NCBI GenBank assembly: GCA_947498025.1
Contig: CANMJR010000023.1
Coordinates: 1 to 44,907 of the forward strand
Direction: 5' to 3'
Source of the DNA: Helicobacteraceae bacterium
GTDB taxonomy: Bacteria; Campylobacterota; Campylobacteria; Campylobacterales; Sulfurimonadaceae
Length of the DNA: 44,907 nucleotides
Shown here: in pieces, positions 34,744 through 42,827 of the stretch
How the letters are laid out: each line of letters opens with the position of its first letter
Position numbering within the stretch: position 1 is the stretch's first letter
Notes under the pieces: generated by a model
What the model was told of the DNA's origin: nothing
Databases searched by the model: none
The model's input: the letters and a program-made list of their open reading frames with translations, nothing else
Translations under genes and position numbers: made by a program

Positions 34744-35383
34744 CCCATCCTCCTGGATAAATTATTGATGACATAGTAATTTTTTCATTCATATTAATTA
34801 AAGCCCTGTTTTTAAAGACTTCTTTCCAGATATATGGGATTACCTTTAACTGTTCACTCGGTTCCATAGTTATAGATTCTAAAAGTGCTTTAACCACTAC
34901 GGGTGAACTATATTTTTTTATAGCTTCTAATACTTTATTTGTCATCTCGTTGTTTTCAATCAAAAAAGCATATCTATATAAGAATGTGTAAGTCTTAAGA
35001 TATTTGTCATTAAGATTGATATCTGTAAAGATTTCAAAAGAAAGTGATTTTTGTTCAAATATTTCATCTTTTAAAACAGACAACTTATGCTGAAGCTCTT
35101 CACTTGAATCAATCTCATTTTGGTATTTAACTTCAAATACTTTTTGAGAACCATTTTTGTAAGTCACTAAAACATCAGGAGTATATCTGGTGCTTGCACC
35201 ATTTAGTTTATAGTTAATTCTAAACGGCTGCTCTTCATAGGACAATACATCATCTTCAAATTCAAGAATAGTAAAAAAATCTCTTTCAAGTATAGACTCA
35301 AAAGCCACCTGATTATTGTTCTTATAACTTTTAAAATATCCTACGCATGATATGTAGCTCTTTTTTATTTTTCTTACACCCAT
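34736..35383 (-). CDS. tnsA: TnsA endonuclease
   Basis: TnsA cuts the 5' strands so that transposition is cut-and-paste. The 215-residue protein has the TnsA N-terminal restriction-like fold: E29/E33 in FESILERDF, PD at 69-70 in TRYTPDVLV and E84-x-K86 in FEVKYQ, followed by a smaller C-terminal domain. Its presence implies that the element excises fully, leaving no cointegrate. The ATG at 35383 has no ribosome site, and a TGATATAAT box ends only 6 bases upstream, so the message may be leaderless. It is first in the tnsABC-tniQ operon. Confidence 0.93.
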   Translation of the reverse strand: MGVRKIKKSYISCVGYFKSYKNNNQVAFESILERDFFTILEFEDDVLSYEEQPFRINYKLNGASTRYTPDVLVTYKNGSQKVFEVKYQNEIDSSEELQHKLSVLKDEIFEQKSLSFEIFTDINLNDKYLKTYTFLYRYAFLIENNEMTNKVLEAIKKYSSPVVVKALLESITMEPSEQLKVIPYIWKEVFKNRALINMNEKITMSSIIYPGGWDE

Positions 35384-35389
35384 TAAATA

Positions 35390-35395
35390 ATTATA
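35390..35395 (-). promoter_or_regulatory. Extended -10 box of the tnsABC-tniQ operon
   Basis: On the minus strand TGATATAAT has its hexamer at 35395-35390. Transcription would begin about 7 bases on, at or next to the tnsA ATG, giving a leaderless transcript. A TnsB-site-like sequence at 35429-35450 lies upstream, where bound TnsB could regulate the promoter. Confidence 0.5.
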
Positions 35396-35428
35396 TCAAA
35401 ATAAAAAATAATTTTAATAATAAATTTA

Positions 35429-35450
35429 ATAACATTTATTATTGTAAAAA
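35429..35450 (-). repeat. Degenerate internal copy of the transposon end
   Basis: The stretch TAACATTTATT-N-TTGTAAA at 35430-35448 matches the right terminal repeat (from 37372) at 18 of 19 positions by eye but lacks the terminal TGACA. A second fragment, AGTAACATTAA, is at 35480-35490. The 300-base gap between tnsA and the gene at 35684 (35384-35683) is very AT-rich. It also holds TATACT near 35640 and the AGAGGG ribosome site of the plus-strand gene. Confidence 0.6.
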
Positions 35451-35683
35451 TAAACTAATTAACTTTTTTATATATATTTAGTAACATTAATTTTTAGAAA
35501 ATAGTATATGTCTAATTTGTCTTTGGAATATATGGAATGTCCCTATAAACTAGACAATATTTAATTCAGTAAATTAGATAAAATTATGTTAAGTATGAAA
35601 ATATATTTAGTCAATCATGTTAATGTGCTTTTTTAATGTATACTTAGTTGATTGTTAGAAAATACAAGATATAGAGGGTTACA

Positions 35684-36346
35684 ATGAATAAAAACTATTA
35701 TGTATTTAGAATATCTAAAGGTTCACCCAGTGGAAGTCCTGAGTCTTCATGTCCTATTGAATATACAGAAGAACGTGCGAATGAAATATTTAATAACGCT
35801 GATAAGATGGCTAAAAATTCAATTCCATATGACACTAATAAGTATCAAGATTATCTGCATAACGAATTATGGGAACATGGTAGACTTAGGCAAGGATGGG
35901 GAAGTAAAGGTCTTAGTTTAGATGTTTGCCCTAGTAAAGACAATGTTTGTTCTGAATGGATAGAAAATTTTATGATAGCAATGAAAAGAGATTGGAATCA
36001 TGACTTAGAAAAAGGAATCGATTATTGCCATATTGCTTCTGGGCGGTATAATATCTTAAAACATATGAGATACATGAAAAAGGGTGATATTTTAATTGTC
36101 CCTAGGCATTCTCAAGGGAAACATAAGGATAATACAAAATTCACTATATGCAAAGTCAAAGATTTATATTCTTTTGATGTAAATAAGAAATATAGAGATT
36201 TTGGACATATATTAGGAGTAGATATCCTTGGTTCTATTAATTATAATTCAGCTAGTATACGGGCACTTACATTTAAGCCTTATGGAAAGGCTATTGTAAG
36301 AATTAGGGATGAAGAATTAATAAAACAAATTGAAGATAAGATATAA
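35684..36346 (+). CDS. Hypothetical protein, possible EVE/PUA-like reader domain
   Basis: This 220-residue protein is not firmly recognised. The pattern GRLRQGWGSKGLSLDV, then KKGDILIVPRHS, FTICKVKDLYSFD and YRDFGHILGVDIL resembles PUA-like (EVE/YTH-type) domains found in type IV restriction and other modified-nucleic-acid readers. No nuclease or ATPase motif is present. It is transcribed divergently from tnsA and lies between the operon and the right transposon end, so it is cargo. In an element that writes modified bases, a reader of modified DNA would make sense, but this is inference. Confidence 0.4.
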   Translation: MNKNYYVFRISKGSPSGSPESSCPIEYTEERANEIFNNADKMAKNSIPYDTNKYQDYLHNELWEHGRLRQGWGSKGLSLDVCPSKDNVCSEWIENFMIAMKRDWNHDLEKGIDYCHIASGRYNILKHMRYMKKGDILIVPRHSQGKHKDNTKFTICKVKDLYSFDVNKKYRDFGHILGVDILGSINYNSASIRALTFKPYGKAIVRIRDEELIKQIEDKI

Positions 36347-36520
36347 AATAGTTTCAAATAAAATAACAGAATAGTCTTTCAAAAGTTAATTACGGAGTAG
36401 TTACTTAGAAGATGTTTGTAGGCTTAGGATATATACATCCCTAAACATATCATTAAAGCGAACCAATAAATATCTAGATACTTTATAATTTTCCAAGAAC
36501 TTTTAAAAAGGAATCTATGT

Positions 36521-37365
36521 ATGAAATCTACATACTATGTATTAACTGAAGAAGATGAACAAGCAATAGAATTTCATAAAAAAACGTTTGAAGAAATTGA
36601 CGATATTGGTTTTGATATTTTAGATAAGGTGTTAGGCAGTGAAGAAAAATTAGAAAACTATAAAATACCCATCAGAAGTATATTATACAGACTTCTAGAA
36701 TTGAATGATACATTAAATGTTATGGTTCAGAACTCTTTGATTAACACAAGTTTTTCCATATTGAGAAATGAATTTGAAACGTATATTCAAATATTATATT
36801 TATTACAAGAGAGAGAGAGCAAATAGAAGAAAAAGCCTTACTATATCATTATTGCGATATAGTGAGAATAAATTTTTCCTTAACGGAAGAAGAATTAAAT
36901 GAATTTTTATCCCAACATAAATATTTAGATAGTATCCATCAGAAATATTTTAAAGGCAAACGTTTATTTAAACGTCAATGGTATAATTTGTATGATGAAG
37001 GAGTGAAATCATTTAAAGACTTGTGCAAAAAAGTAGGCAAGGTGGAGGACTATGATAAATTGTATGCACATCTGTCAGCAGATATCCATGGAACAGGAAA
37101 TATTGAACTTAATACATTGTATAATGATACTGATGGAAAATATGATTTATTAAATTTTAGACATTTTAAAAGGCATCACACATTGATGGTTTACCATATT
37201 GACTTTTCTAGAAATATATTCTTATGCATTACAAACAGTTTTAAGACAAATAAGAATGTTCAAAACAAAGTAAATGATTTTTGCACAAGAGCAGAAGGGT
37301 ATGTTGCAATGTATAAAAAGATGAAGGGTGGATATTTAGATCCTTTACCTGAGTATTCTATATAA
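36521..37365 (+). pseudogene. DUF5677-like gene, frameshifted at an (AG)6 repeat
   Basis: Two overlapping frames make one protein of about 280 residues: the first (36521-36826) ends LRNEFETYIQILYLLQERESK, and the second continues EEKALLYHYCDIVRINFSLTEEE from about 36820 to 37365. The junction is an (AG)6 run at 36808-36819; with five AG units the frames join as QEREQIEEKALLY. DUF5677 proteins are helical and may be HEPN-related, function unknown. A clear ribosome site (AAAAGGA) precedes the ATG. The gene stops 29 bases before the right transposon end. It may be a true pseudogene or phase-variable. Confidence 0.7.
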
Positions 37366-37368
37366 CGG

Positions 37369-37394
37369 AGTAACATTTATTCTTGTAAATGACA
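37369..37394 (-). repeat. Right transposon end: terminal inverted repeat
   Basis: Read inward on the minus strand this is TGTCATTTACAAGAA, then a variable stretch, then GTTACT at positions 21-26. It matches the left end except at two or three positions. AGTATT at 37352-37357 may be a weaker second TnsB site. Confidence 0.9.
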
Positions 37395-37399
37395 ATAAT
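37395..37399 (+). repeat. Target site duplication, right copy (ATAAT)
   Basis: This is the exact repeat of 20579-20583, directly after the right transposon end. The original chromosome would have read argJ, ATAAT, then the palindromic repeat at 37410. Confidence 0.9.
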
Positions 37400-37409
37400 T
37401 AATGTTACG

Positions 37410-37468
37410 CACCTAAACGAACGCGTCCGTTTAGGTGGCAGGGACAGATGTCCCTACAACCCCCTAAA
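37410..37468 (+). repeat. Palindromic intergenic repeat, copy C
   Basis: CACCTAAACG (37410-37419) pairs with CGTTTAGGTG (37428-37437). GGCA leads to GGGACAGATGTCCC (37441-37454), then CCCCCTAAA (37460-37468). The layout is the same as at 9682, with compensating changes in both stems. It was the natural 3' flank of argJ before the transposon inserted. Confidence 0.7.
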
Positions 37469-37489
37469 TCTACAAAACAAGAGAATCGT

Positions 37490-37548
37490 TTTTCGCATAG
37501 CGAAAATGTTTCTTTAGAAAAAACTTTGTTTCTTTAGAAAAAACTTTG
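37490..37548 (+). repeat. Hairpin and two tandem 20-base repeats
   Basis: TTTTCGC-ATA-GCGAAAA forms a 7-bp hairpin at 37490-37506. It is followed by two identical 20-base units (TTTCTTTAGAAAAAACTTTG) at 37509-37528 and 37529-37548. The units may be recent slippage. No function is apparent; they lie upstream of the thioredoxin-fold gene. Confidence 0.6.
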
Positions 37549-37608
37549 TTTTTTGAGAATTAAAATGGTTATATTTTTATGAAAAGTGCGTAAGGACAGA
37601 ATATAAAA

Positions 37609-37989
37609 ATGAAAATATTTTTTAGCGTACTCATCTTATGCTCTATTGCTTTTGGTGAACACATAGTGTGGCAGAATGACTTTGACAGAGTGCTTATGCA
37701 AGCAAAAAAAGAGCAAAAAGAGATTTTACTTTTGCTCCTGAAAAAAGATTGCAGGTCATGCAAGACTATTTTTGCTGATATTTTTACCGACAAAGAGGTA
37801 CAAGAGAAAGTAAATAAAAAATATTTACCCGTGGTAGTTTTTTTTGAGGAGAACAATAGCTATCCTATTGAACTCTTTTACACGCAACAATTTCCTGCCA
37901 TCTTTTTTGTATCAAAAGAGGATGAATCATTCTTGCAAACTCCACTCTCCGGAAATTTTACAAAAAAAGAATTGCTAGATAGTCTATAA
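37609..37989 (+). CDS. Exported thioredoxin-fold protein
   Basis: This 126-residue protein has an N-terminal signal peptide (MKIFFSVLILCSIAFG, cleavage near residue 16) and a thioredoxin-like core with CRSC in KKDCRSCKTIFADIF. The usual cis-proline segment is FPAIFFV. The CxxC pair suggests a periplasmic disulfide reductase or a thiol protein serving cytochrome or cofactor assembly. It is monocistronic, convergent with the carbonic-anhydrase-like gene, whose stop lies 2 bases away. Confidence 0.75.
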   Translation: MKIFFSVLILCSIAFGEHIVWQNDFDRVLMQAKKEQKEILLLLLKKDCRSCKTIFADIFTDKEVQEKVNKKYLPVVVFFEENNSYPIELFYTQQFPAIFFVSKEDESFLQTPLSGNFTKKELLDSL

Positions 37990-37990
37990 T

Positions 37991-38518
37991 TTACTCTTGA
38001 TACTCTTTTTTAAACTCTACATAACGCGTGGCAGAGGCATAAAGCTCTCTAACCTCTTCCTCGGTTAATTCTCTTACAACTTTTGCAGGGCTTCCCATGA
38101 TGAGTGAGCGAGGCGGAAATATTTTGCCTTTCGTTACAAGCGCACCGGCTCCCACAATCGACTCTCTTCCAATCACTGCACCATCAAGGATTGTCGCACT
38201 CATTCCAATAAGACAAGCATCTTCTATTGTGCAGCCATGCAACATAACCCTGTGTCCGATTGTTACATCATCGCCGATAATTGTCGGGTTTCCATCGCTC
38301 TTGTCTTCTTTTTTGTAGTGCGTTACATGCACCATACTCAAATCTTGAATATTTACGCGATTTCCTATTTCGATGAAGTGAACATCGCCTCGTACAACAC
38401 AGCCAAACCAGATAGAGCAATCAGCTCCGCATGTTACATCGCCAATTACATCGGCAGAAGCGGCAACCCAAGAATTAACTCCTAGTTGTGGCAAACTTTC
38501 TTTAAATTTATATATCAT
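37991..38518 (-). CDS. Gamma-carbonic-anhydrase-like hexapeptide protein
   Basis: This 175-residue left-handed beta-helix protein has repeating hexapeptides (IGDVTCGADCSIWFGCVVRGD) and metal-ligand histidines in VHVTHYKK and GHRVMLHGC, as in the YrdA/PaaY/CaiE group of gamma-class carbonic anhydrases. It is a trimer in relatives. Enzymatic activity in this subgroup varies. It lies 2 bases after ppk on the same strand. Confidence 0.88.
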   Translation of the reverse strand: MIYKFKESLPQLGVNSWVAASADVIGDVTCGADCSIWFGCVVRGDVHFIEIGNRVNIQDLSMVHVTHYKKEDKSDGNPTIIGDDVTIGHRVMLHGCTIEDACLIGMSATILDGAVIGRESIVGAGALVTKGKIFPPRSLIMGSPAKVVRELTEEEVRELYASATRYVEFKKEYQE

Positions 38519-38520
38519 TT

Positions 38521-40617
38521 TCAGCTCTCACTATAAAGTTTACTTGCAAAAAGTGCACTATCTGCCGATGAATCATTTTTGGTGGCTTTCGCAATTCGGG
38601 TTACGAAATCTTCCAGCATTTTATGATTGTTTATGGCTTTTGCATCTTCTTTTTTTATTTTAACATAAGAGCCGTCATTTTGCAGTTCATGGGCTAGCAT
38701 GTTGTCTGAACATTGAAGTCTTAAGTATTGAATAATTTTTTCTTTGGCGGCTTCATCTTTGATGCCTGTTAAAAGCTCAACTCTTTTTTCCAGATTTCTC
38801 GGCATCCAATCCGCTGAAGAGATGTAAACTTGCGTTGCATCGTTTTTAAAGTAGAAGGCTCTTGAGTGTTCTAAATATTTCCCCACGATAGAGATAACTC
38901 GGATGTTTTCACTCACTCCCTCTACAGCCGGTTTTAAGCAGCAGATTCCACGAACTATCAAATCTATTTTTACCCCTGCCTGACTTGCTTTGTAGAGCGC
39001 ACGAATAACATTTTCATCCACAAGCGAGTTTACTTTTGCGATAATTTTTCCCTCTTCACCCATTTTGGTTTCATTTTCAATAAGAGAGAGAAATTTTTGT
39101 TTTATCTGTGCCGGTGCCATGTAGAGCTCATCGAGAAACCCTTTTTTACTGAAGCCTGTTAAAAAGTGAAAAAACCGAGTTAAATCGTTTGTAATTTCAT
39201 CTTTGCTTGTAAAGTAGCTCATGTCTGTATATATTTTAGAAGTTGCCGGATTGTAGTTTCCGGTTGCCAGATGGGCATATTGCTTGAGTGAGCCATTTGT
39301 TCTGCGGGTGATGAGAGCTGCTTTAGCATGCACTTTAAAGCCTTTGATTCCATAAATTACATGGGCACCTGACTGCTCAAGTGCCCTTGCCCAGATGAGG
39401 TTGTTCTCCTCATCAAATCTCGCTTTTAGCTCAACCATAACTGTGACCTGTTTGCCCGATTCACTTGCATTTATGAGCGCTTGTACTATCGGTGAATTTG
39501 TACCCGAGCGGTAAAGTGTCATTTTGATAGAGACGACATCAGGGTCTTTTGAGGCATTTTGTATAAATTTAACAACAGGTTCAAAACTTTCATAGGGATG
39601 AAAAAGCAGAATATCTTGTTTATTTAGGGTTGTAAAAATATCCTCGTCATTATCAAGCGGAGGCAATATTCTTGGCATGTAGGGAGCGGATAGAAGGTGT
39701 GCAAAACTTTTATTTCCTACTATCTGCCAAAGGCTTGAGAAATTCAAAAATGTGCTGCTTTTATATATATCATCTTTGTAAACATTTGTGTGGTGGTTAA
39801 AAAAGTTTATAATTTCCTCATCCCCCCGACTCCCAATCTCAAGCCTTACCATGGCTCCCTTACGGCGAAGTTTTAGCCCTTCCTCAAGAATCTCCATAAA
39901 GTCATCTGCCTCTTCATCCTCTATCTCAATGTCGGCATTTCTTGTTACTCGAAAAGCGGCAAATTTGATGAGAGAATATCCCGGGAAAAGGTCTGCAACA
40001 TGCTCTGCAACAAGAGTTTCAACAAGAATATAGGTACTGGTATCAAGCTCAACAAAACGATTGATAACCCGCGGAACACGAATAATTCCAAATCTCTCTA
40101 CGGAGGTGTCGTCATTGTCGAATAGTTTGACAATAATACCGAAGCTAAGATTGTTGAGATGCGGAAATGGATGAGTTGCGTCAATGGCGATGGGCGTAAT
40201 AACCGGATAAATATTCTCTTTGAAAAATTTATTGAGGTGAATTTTTTCTTCTAGGCTCAGGTCGGCATGTGATTTTACATGTAAACCCTCAATTTCTAGT
40301 TTGCCAAGAACCTCTTTGAGACACTCCTCTACACTTATCTGCTCGCTTCTGATATAGTTCCTAATCTCTCTGAGCTGCTGCAGCGGAGTGAGTCTATCTG
40401 CTCCTGAGACAATGATACCGGCGGAAAAAAGCTTTTTAAGTCCGGCAACACGAATCATATAAAACTCATCTAAATTGGTTCCATAAATTGCCAAAAACTT
40501 AAGTCTCTCAAGCGGTGGAAGCGACGCGTCTTGCGCCTGCATTAAAACTCTTGTGTTGAAGTGAAGCCATGAAAGCTCACGGTTATTATAAAGATTCGGA
40601 TTTTTGAGATTAATCAT
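38521..40617 (-). CDS. ppk: Polyphosphate kinase 1
   Basis: Ppk reversibly makes inorganic polyphosphate from ATP, with roles in stress survival and motility. The 698-residue enzyme has the N domain NRELSWLHFNTRVL, the head domain, and two phospholipase-D-like halves. The catalytic histidine is in GFKVHAKAALITRR and the second in YLEHSRAFYFKN. SSADWMPRNLEKRVELL is the family signature near the C-terminus. Length matches typical PPK1. It heads a short operon with the carbonic-anhydrase-like gene. Confidence 0.96.
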   Translation of the reverse strand: MINLKNPNLYNNRELSWLHFNTRVLMQAQDASLPPLERLKFLAIYGTNLDEFYMIRVAGLKKLFSAGIIVSGADRLTPLQQLREIRNYIRSEQISVEECLKEVLGKLEIEGLHVKSHADLSLEEKIHLNKFFKENIYPVITPIAIDATHPFPHLNNLSFGIIVKLFDNDDTSVERFGIIRVPRVINRFVELDTSTYILVETLVAEHVADLFPGYSLIKFAAFRVTRNADIEIEDEEADDFMEILEEGLKLRRKGAMVRLEIGSRGDEEIINFFNHHTNVYKDDIYKSSTFLNFSSLWQIVGNKSFAHLLSAPYMPRILPPLDNDEDIFTTLNKQDILLFHPYESFEPVVKFIQNASKDPDVVSIKMTLYRSGTNSPIVQALINASESGKQVTVMVELKARFDEENNLIWARALEQSGAHVIYGIKGFKVHAKAALITRRTNGSLKQYAHLATGNYNPATSKIYTDMSYFTSKDEITNDLTRFFHFLTGFSKKGFLDELYMAPAQIKQKFLSLIENETKMGEEGKIIAKVNSLVDENVIRALYKASQAGVKIDLIVRGICCLKPAVEGVSENIRVISIVGKYLEHSRAFYFKNDATQVYISSADWMPRNLEKRVELLTGIKDEAAKEKIIQYLRLQCSDNMLAHELQNDGSYVKIKKEDAKAINNHKMLEDFVTRIAKATKNDSSADSALFASKLYSES

Positions 40618-40677
40618 CGAAGAGTTCTCCTGATTTTGATATTTTTGTTATTGTATCAAAAAGAGGTTACCCGAAAA

Positions 40678-41916
40678 TTACTTGATTATTCCCGTTCCCT
40701 CATAGTTGGCAGAGTGGTAAATTGTGGTACCGTTTTTTCTTGCATAAAATCTCATAAGAAGCTTCTGAATTGTCGGTTCTATAGAGGGTGCAAACCATGC
40801 ATTGTTGCTAGAGGCAACTACAAATTTCACATCCCCTTCGTATATCTCTTGACATGTTGCCTCGTAGCAGATTGCATTTCTGAATTTGACACCTTTTATT
40901 ATAAAATCAGTTGGTTCTGTTGCAATGCTAAAGTCTGCCAGCCCGGCAAAGAAGTAGTCATTAACAATTTTTTTTGCAAACTTTGGAAGTGGAATATACT
41001 CTCCGAATGGGACTAGAACCAACTTTTTAGCAACGGAGTACTTCCCGTTTTCAAAAGCGTAAGTAACATTATAGTTATTGCCGTTTTCTGTTAAAAGTGT
41101 GCCTGCAACGATAGATATTTCATAGGAGAGCCCTTGGAGAGTAGCCGTTAATCTTGGGTGTGTGTTCATGTAAAGAGGAAAACATGCCTCAGGCAGAACA
41201 ACTGCGTCATACCCCTCATCTATCGCTTTTTGTATCTCGGCAAGATTCTCTTCGATTATAGAACTCATGTACTCGCTCATCCACTTGCTGTCTTGTGTTA
41301 TATTCGTATGAATAAGCTTTATTTTCAGCGGCGCATCTTGCTGCACCGGAGCATTAAAATTGAGTGCTAAAAGAAGCAGGGCAAGAGGTGCATAGGTGTA
41401 TGGTTTTTTTATGTATGCCGGCAGGGTAAGAGCGAGCAAAACTGTTGCAAGCTGATACTTAAAAACTCCAATGTAACTATCCACAAAGAGAAGCTCAATT
41501 TGCAACCAGTTGAAATCAAAAGGTTCAAAAAAGCTAAGCCCAAAGAGTAGAATTGCTCGAATGTAAACTTTTTGCGTAAGTGCCAGTACACCGAAGAAGA
41601 GCATGTAGATAATGGCAAAACCAAGCGTCACAAAGGGAGTTAAAAATCCCACCCCGTTGTACTTAAAGCTGTAGCCAATCCAATAAAACCAGAGCAACCC
41701 GATAAGAAACCCGCCAACTAAAACCGCTCTCCTTGGCATATATAAAAAGAGTGCCAAAGTCAAGATACCGAAGAGGGTATTTAAAATTTTTATTGTAAAT
41801 CCGTAGTGCTCCAGATAGATAAAGGCACTAAACAAAAGCGCAGCAAAAGTTCCACAAGCCAAGTCAAAGTACAAAGGTTTTGTACTGTCTTTAATATTTA
41901 GTAATTTTTGAATCAT
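40678..41916 (-). CDS. lnt: Apolipoprotein N-acyltransferase
   Basis: Lnt adds the third acyl chain to the N-terminal cysteine of lipoproteins at the periplasmic face of the inner membrane. The 412-residue protein has about six N-terminal membrane helices and a nitrilase-like domain. The catalytic triad fits E in VLPEACFP, K in AKKLVLVPFGEYIP and C in NAICYEATCQ. It ends at EGTGIIK without the extra C-terminal helix of the longer E. coli enzyme (512), as in other Campylobacterota. The gene is monocistronic and is 60 bases from the ppk start. Confidence 0.9.
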   Translation of the reverse strand: MIQKLLNIKDSTKPLYFDLACGTFAALLFSAFIYLEHYGFTIKILNTLFGILTLALFLYMPRRAVLVGGFLIGLLWFYWIGYSFKYNGVGFLTPFVTLGFAIIYMLFFGVLALTQKVYIRAILLFGLSFFEPFDFNWLQIELLFVDSYIGVFKYQLATVLLALTLPAYIKKPYTYAPLALLLLALNFNAPVQQDAPLKIKLIHTNITQDSKWMSEYMSSIIEENLAEIQKAIDEGYDAVVLPEACFPLYMNTHPRLTATLQGLSYEISIVAGTLLTENGNNYNVTYAFENGKYSVAKKLVLVPFGEYIPLPKFAKKIVNDYFFAGLADFSIATEPTDFIIKGVKFRNAICYEATCQEIYEGDVKFVVASSNNAWFAPSIEPTIQKLLMRFYARKNGTTIYHSANYEGTGIIK

Positions 41917-42023
41917 GGCGAAATTATAGTCTATTTTTGACTTTAAAACGCATCAAAAGGGTCTGAAAAAGTAAATAGTAAAACTTTTTCAGCTAGAATT
42001 GCAACTCGTAAAAGGAGCTAAAA

Positions 42024-42443
42024 ATGATTAAAATTATTATGAGCATAGGATTATTGTTAAGTGCCAATTTATTTGCCGGTTTAGTTGATGATGGATTGGC
42101 TCAATATAATAAGGGCAATAAAAAAGAGGCGATAGAACTCTACACAAAAGCTTGTGATGGTGGAGATATGCATTCTTGTATAAACCTAGGACTTTTGTAT
42201 GGTAGTGGTGATGGGGTAAAACAAGATGCAAGAAAAGCCAAAGAGTTATTCGTTGAAGCTTGTAAGGTTAGATATTCGAAAGGTTGTTTTTATTTAGGAG
42301 TTTTGTATAAGCAGGGTGCTGATGGTGTAAAACAAAACAAAAGAAGAGCGCTTATGGCATTTAATAGAGCTTGCACTATTGGAGACCAAAGAGGCTGCGA
42401 TCAATTCAACCTTTTGAATTCGGATATGTCTCATCCTTTATAA
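42024..42443 (+). CDS. Secreted Sel1-repeat protein
   Basis: This 139-residue protein has a signal peptide (MIKIIMSIGLLLSANLFAG) and two to three Sel1-like repeats of about 36 residues: EAIELYTKACDGGDMHSCINLGLLYGSGDG, KAKELFVEACKVRYSKGCFYLGVLYKQG and ALMAFNRACTIGDQRGC. Pairs of cysteines spaced by seven residues match the Hcp family of Helicobacter, where they form disulfides. It is probably periplasmic and acts in protein contacts. AAAAGGAG precedes the ATG. Confidence 0.88.
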   Translation: MIKIIMSIGLLLSANLFAGLVDDGLAQYNKGNKKEAIELYTKACDGGDMHSCINLGLLYGSGDGVKQDARKAKELFVEACKVRYSKGCFYLGVLYKQGADGVKQNKRRALMAFNRACTIGDQRGCDQFNLLNSDMSHPL

Positions 42444-42563
42444 TTTTCACTTGTTAGTCTACTTCCAAATGACTATATTTGGAGGGTTGGACAACTTGTT
42501 TTCTTACATTTATTCTTCTTCTTTACCCAATACATATTCATTATCAAGGAAGTAAATTTTATC

Positions 42564-42827
42564 TTATTCCCCGTAATGCGTCCATATTCTTGAAACCCTT
42601 ACTAATTTTTCATCTTCAATTACTTCATAAACGATTCTATGTTTGATATTTATTCTGCGTGAATAGGAACCGCTTAGATTTCCAATGAGTTTTTCATAAG
42701 GGGGCGGTTTTTGAAATGGGTTGATTTTAAGAAGTTCTATAAGCTCTTTTGCTTTTTTATCTAAAGAGGCATCTGAGAGTTTTTTCGCATCTTTTAAAGC
42801 TTGTTTTGAATAGACAACTTTGTACAT
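42564..42827 (-). CDS. yoeB: YoeB-family mRNA-interferase toxin
   Basis: YoeB cleaves mRNA at the ribosome. The 87-residue RelE-fold protein shows YSKQALKDAKKLSD, PPPYEKLIGNLSGSYSRRIN (Glu and Arg of the active site) and HRIVYEV; the C-terminus SRIWTHYGE carries the His-Tyr pair. The ATG at 42827 shares its A with the antitoxin's TAA stop (TAATG), the usual translational coupling. An in-frame GTG two codons upstream is less likely. Confidence 0.93.
   Translation of the reverse strand: MYKVVYSKQALKDAKKLSDASLDKKAKELIELLKINPFQKPPPYEKLIGNLSGSYSRRINIKHRIVYEVIEDEKLVRVSRIWTHYGE

Larger units (their letters stand above)
20584..37394. mobile_element. Tn7-like transposon carrying a 7-deazaguanine DNA-modification island
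   Basis: The element is 16,811 bases long. Its ends are TGTCATTTACAAGAA inward from 20584 and the same sequence in reverse complement ending at 37394. The repeats stay aligned through GTTACT at positions 21-26 from each end. Both termini follow the TGT/ACA rule of Tn7-like transposons, and both are flanked by ATAAT. Transposition genes are tnsE (left) and tnsA, tnsB, tnsC, tniQ (right). The cargo is a Dpd-type modification set, a DndB-like/nuclease pair, and two genes outside tnsA. All TnsA/TnsB catalytic residues and the TnsC Walker motifs are present, so the machinery looks functional. Confidence 0.93.

Noticed and set aside
20584-37394. CRISPR-associated transposon (CAST)
   Set aside because: No Cas gene, no CRISPR repeat array and no repeat-spacer pattern is visible inside or beside the element; target choice is explained by TniQ and the TnsE-like protein.
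37509-37548. Start of a CRISPR or tandem-repeat array
   Set aside because: Only two copies, directly adjacent with no spacer.
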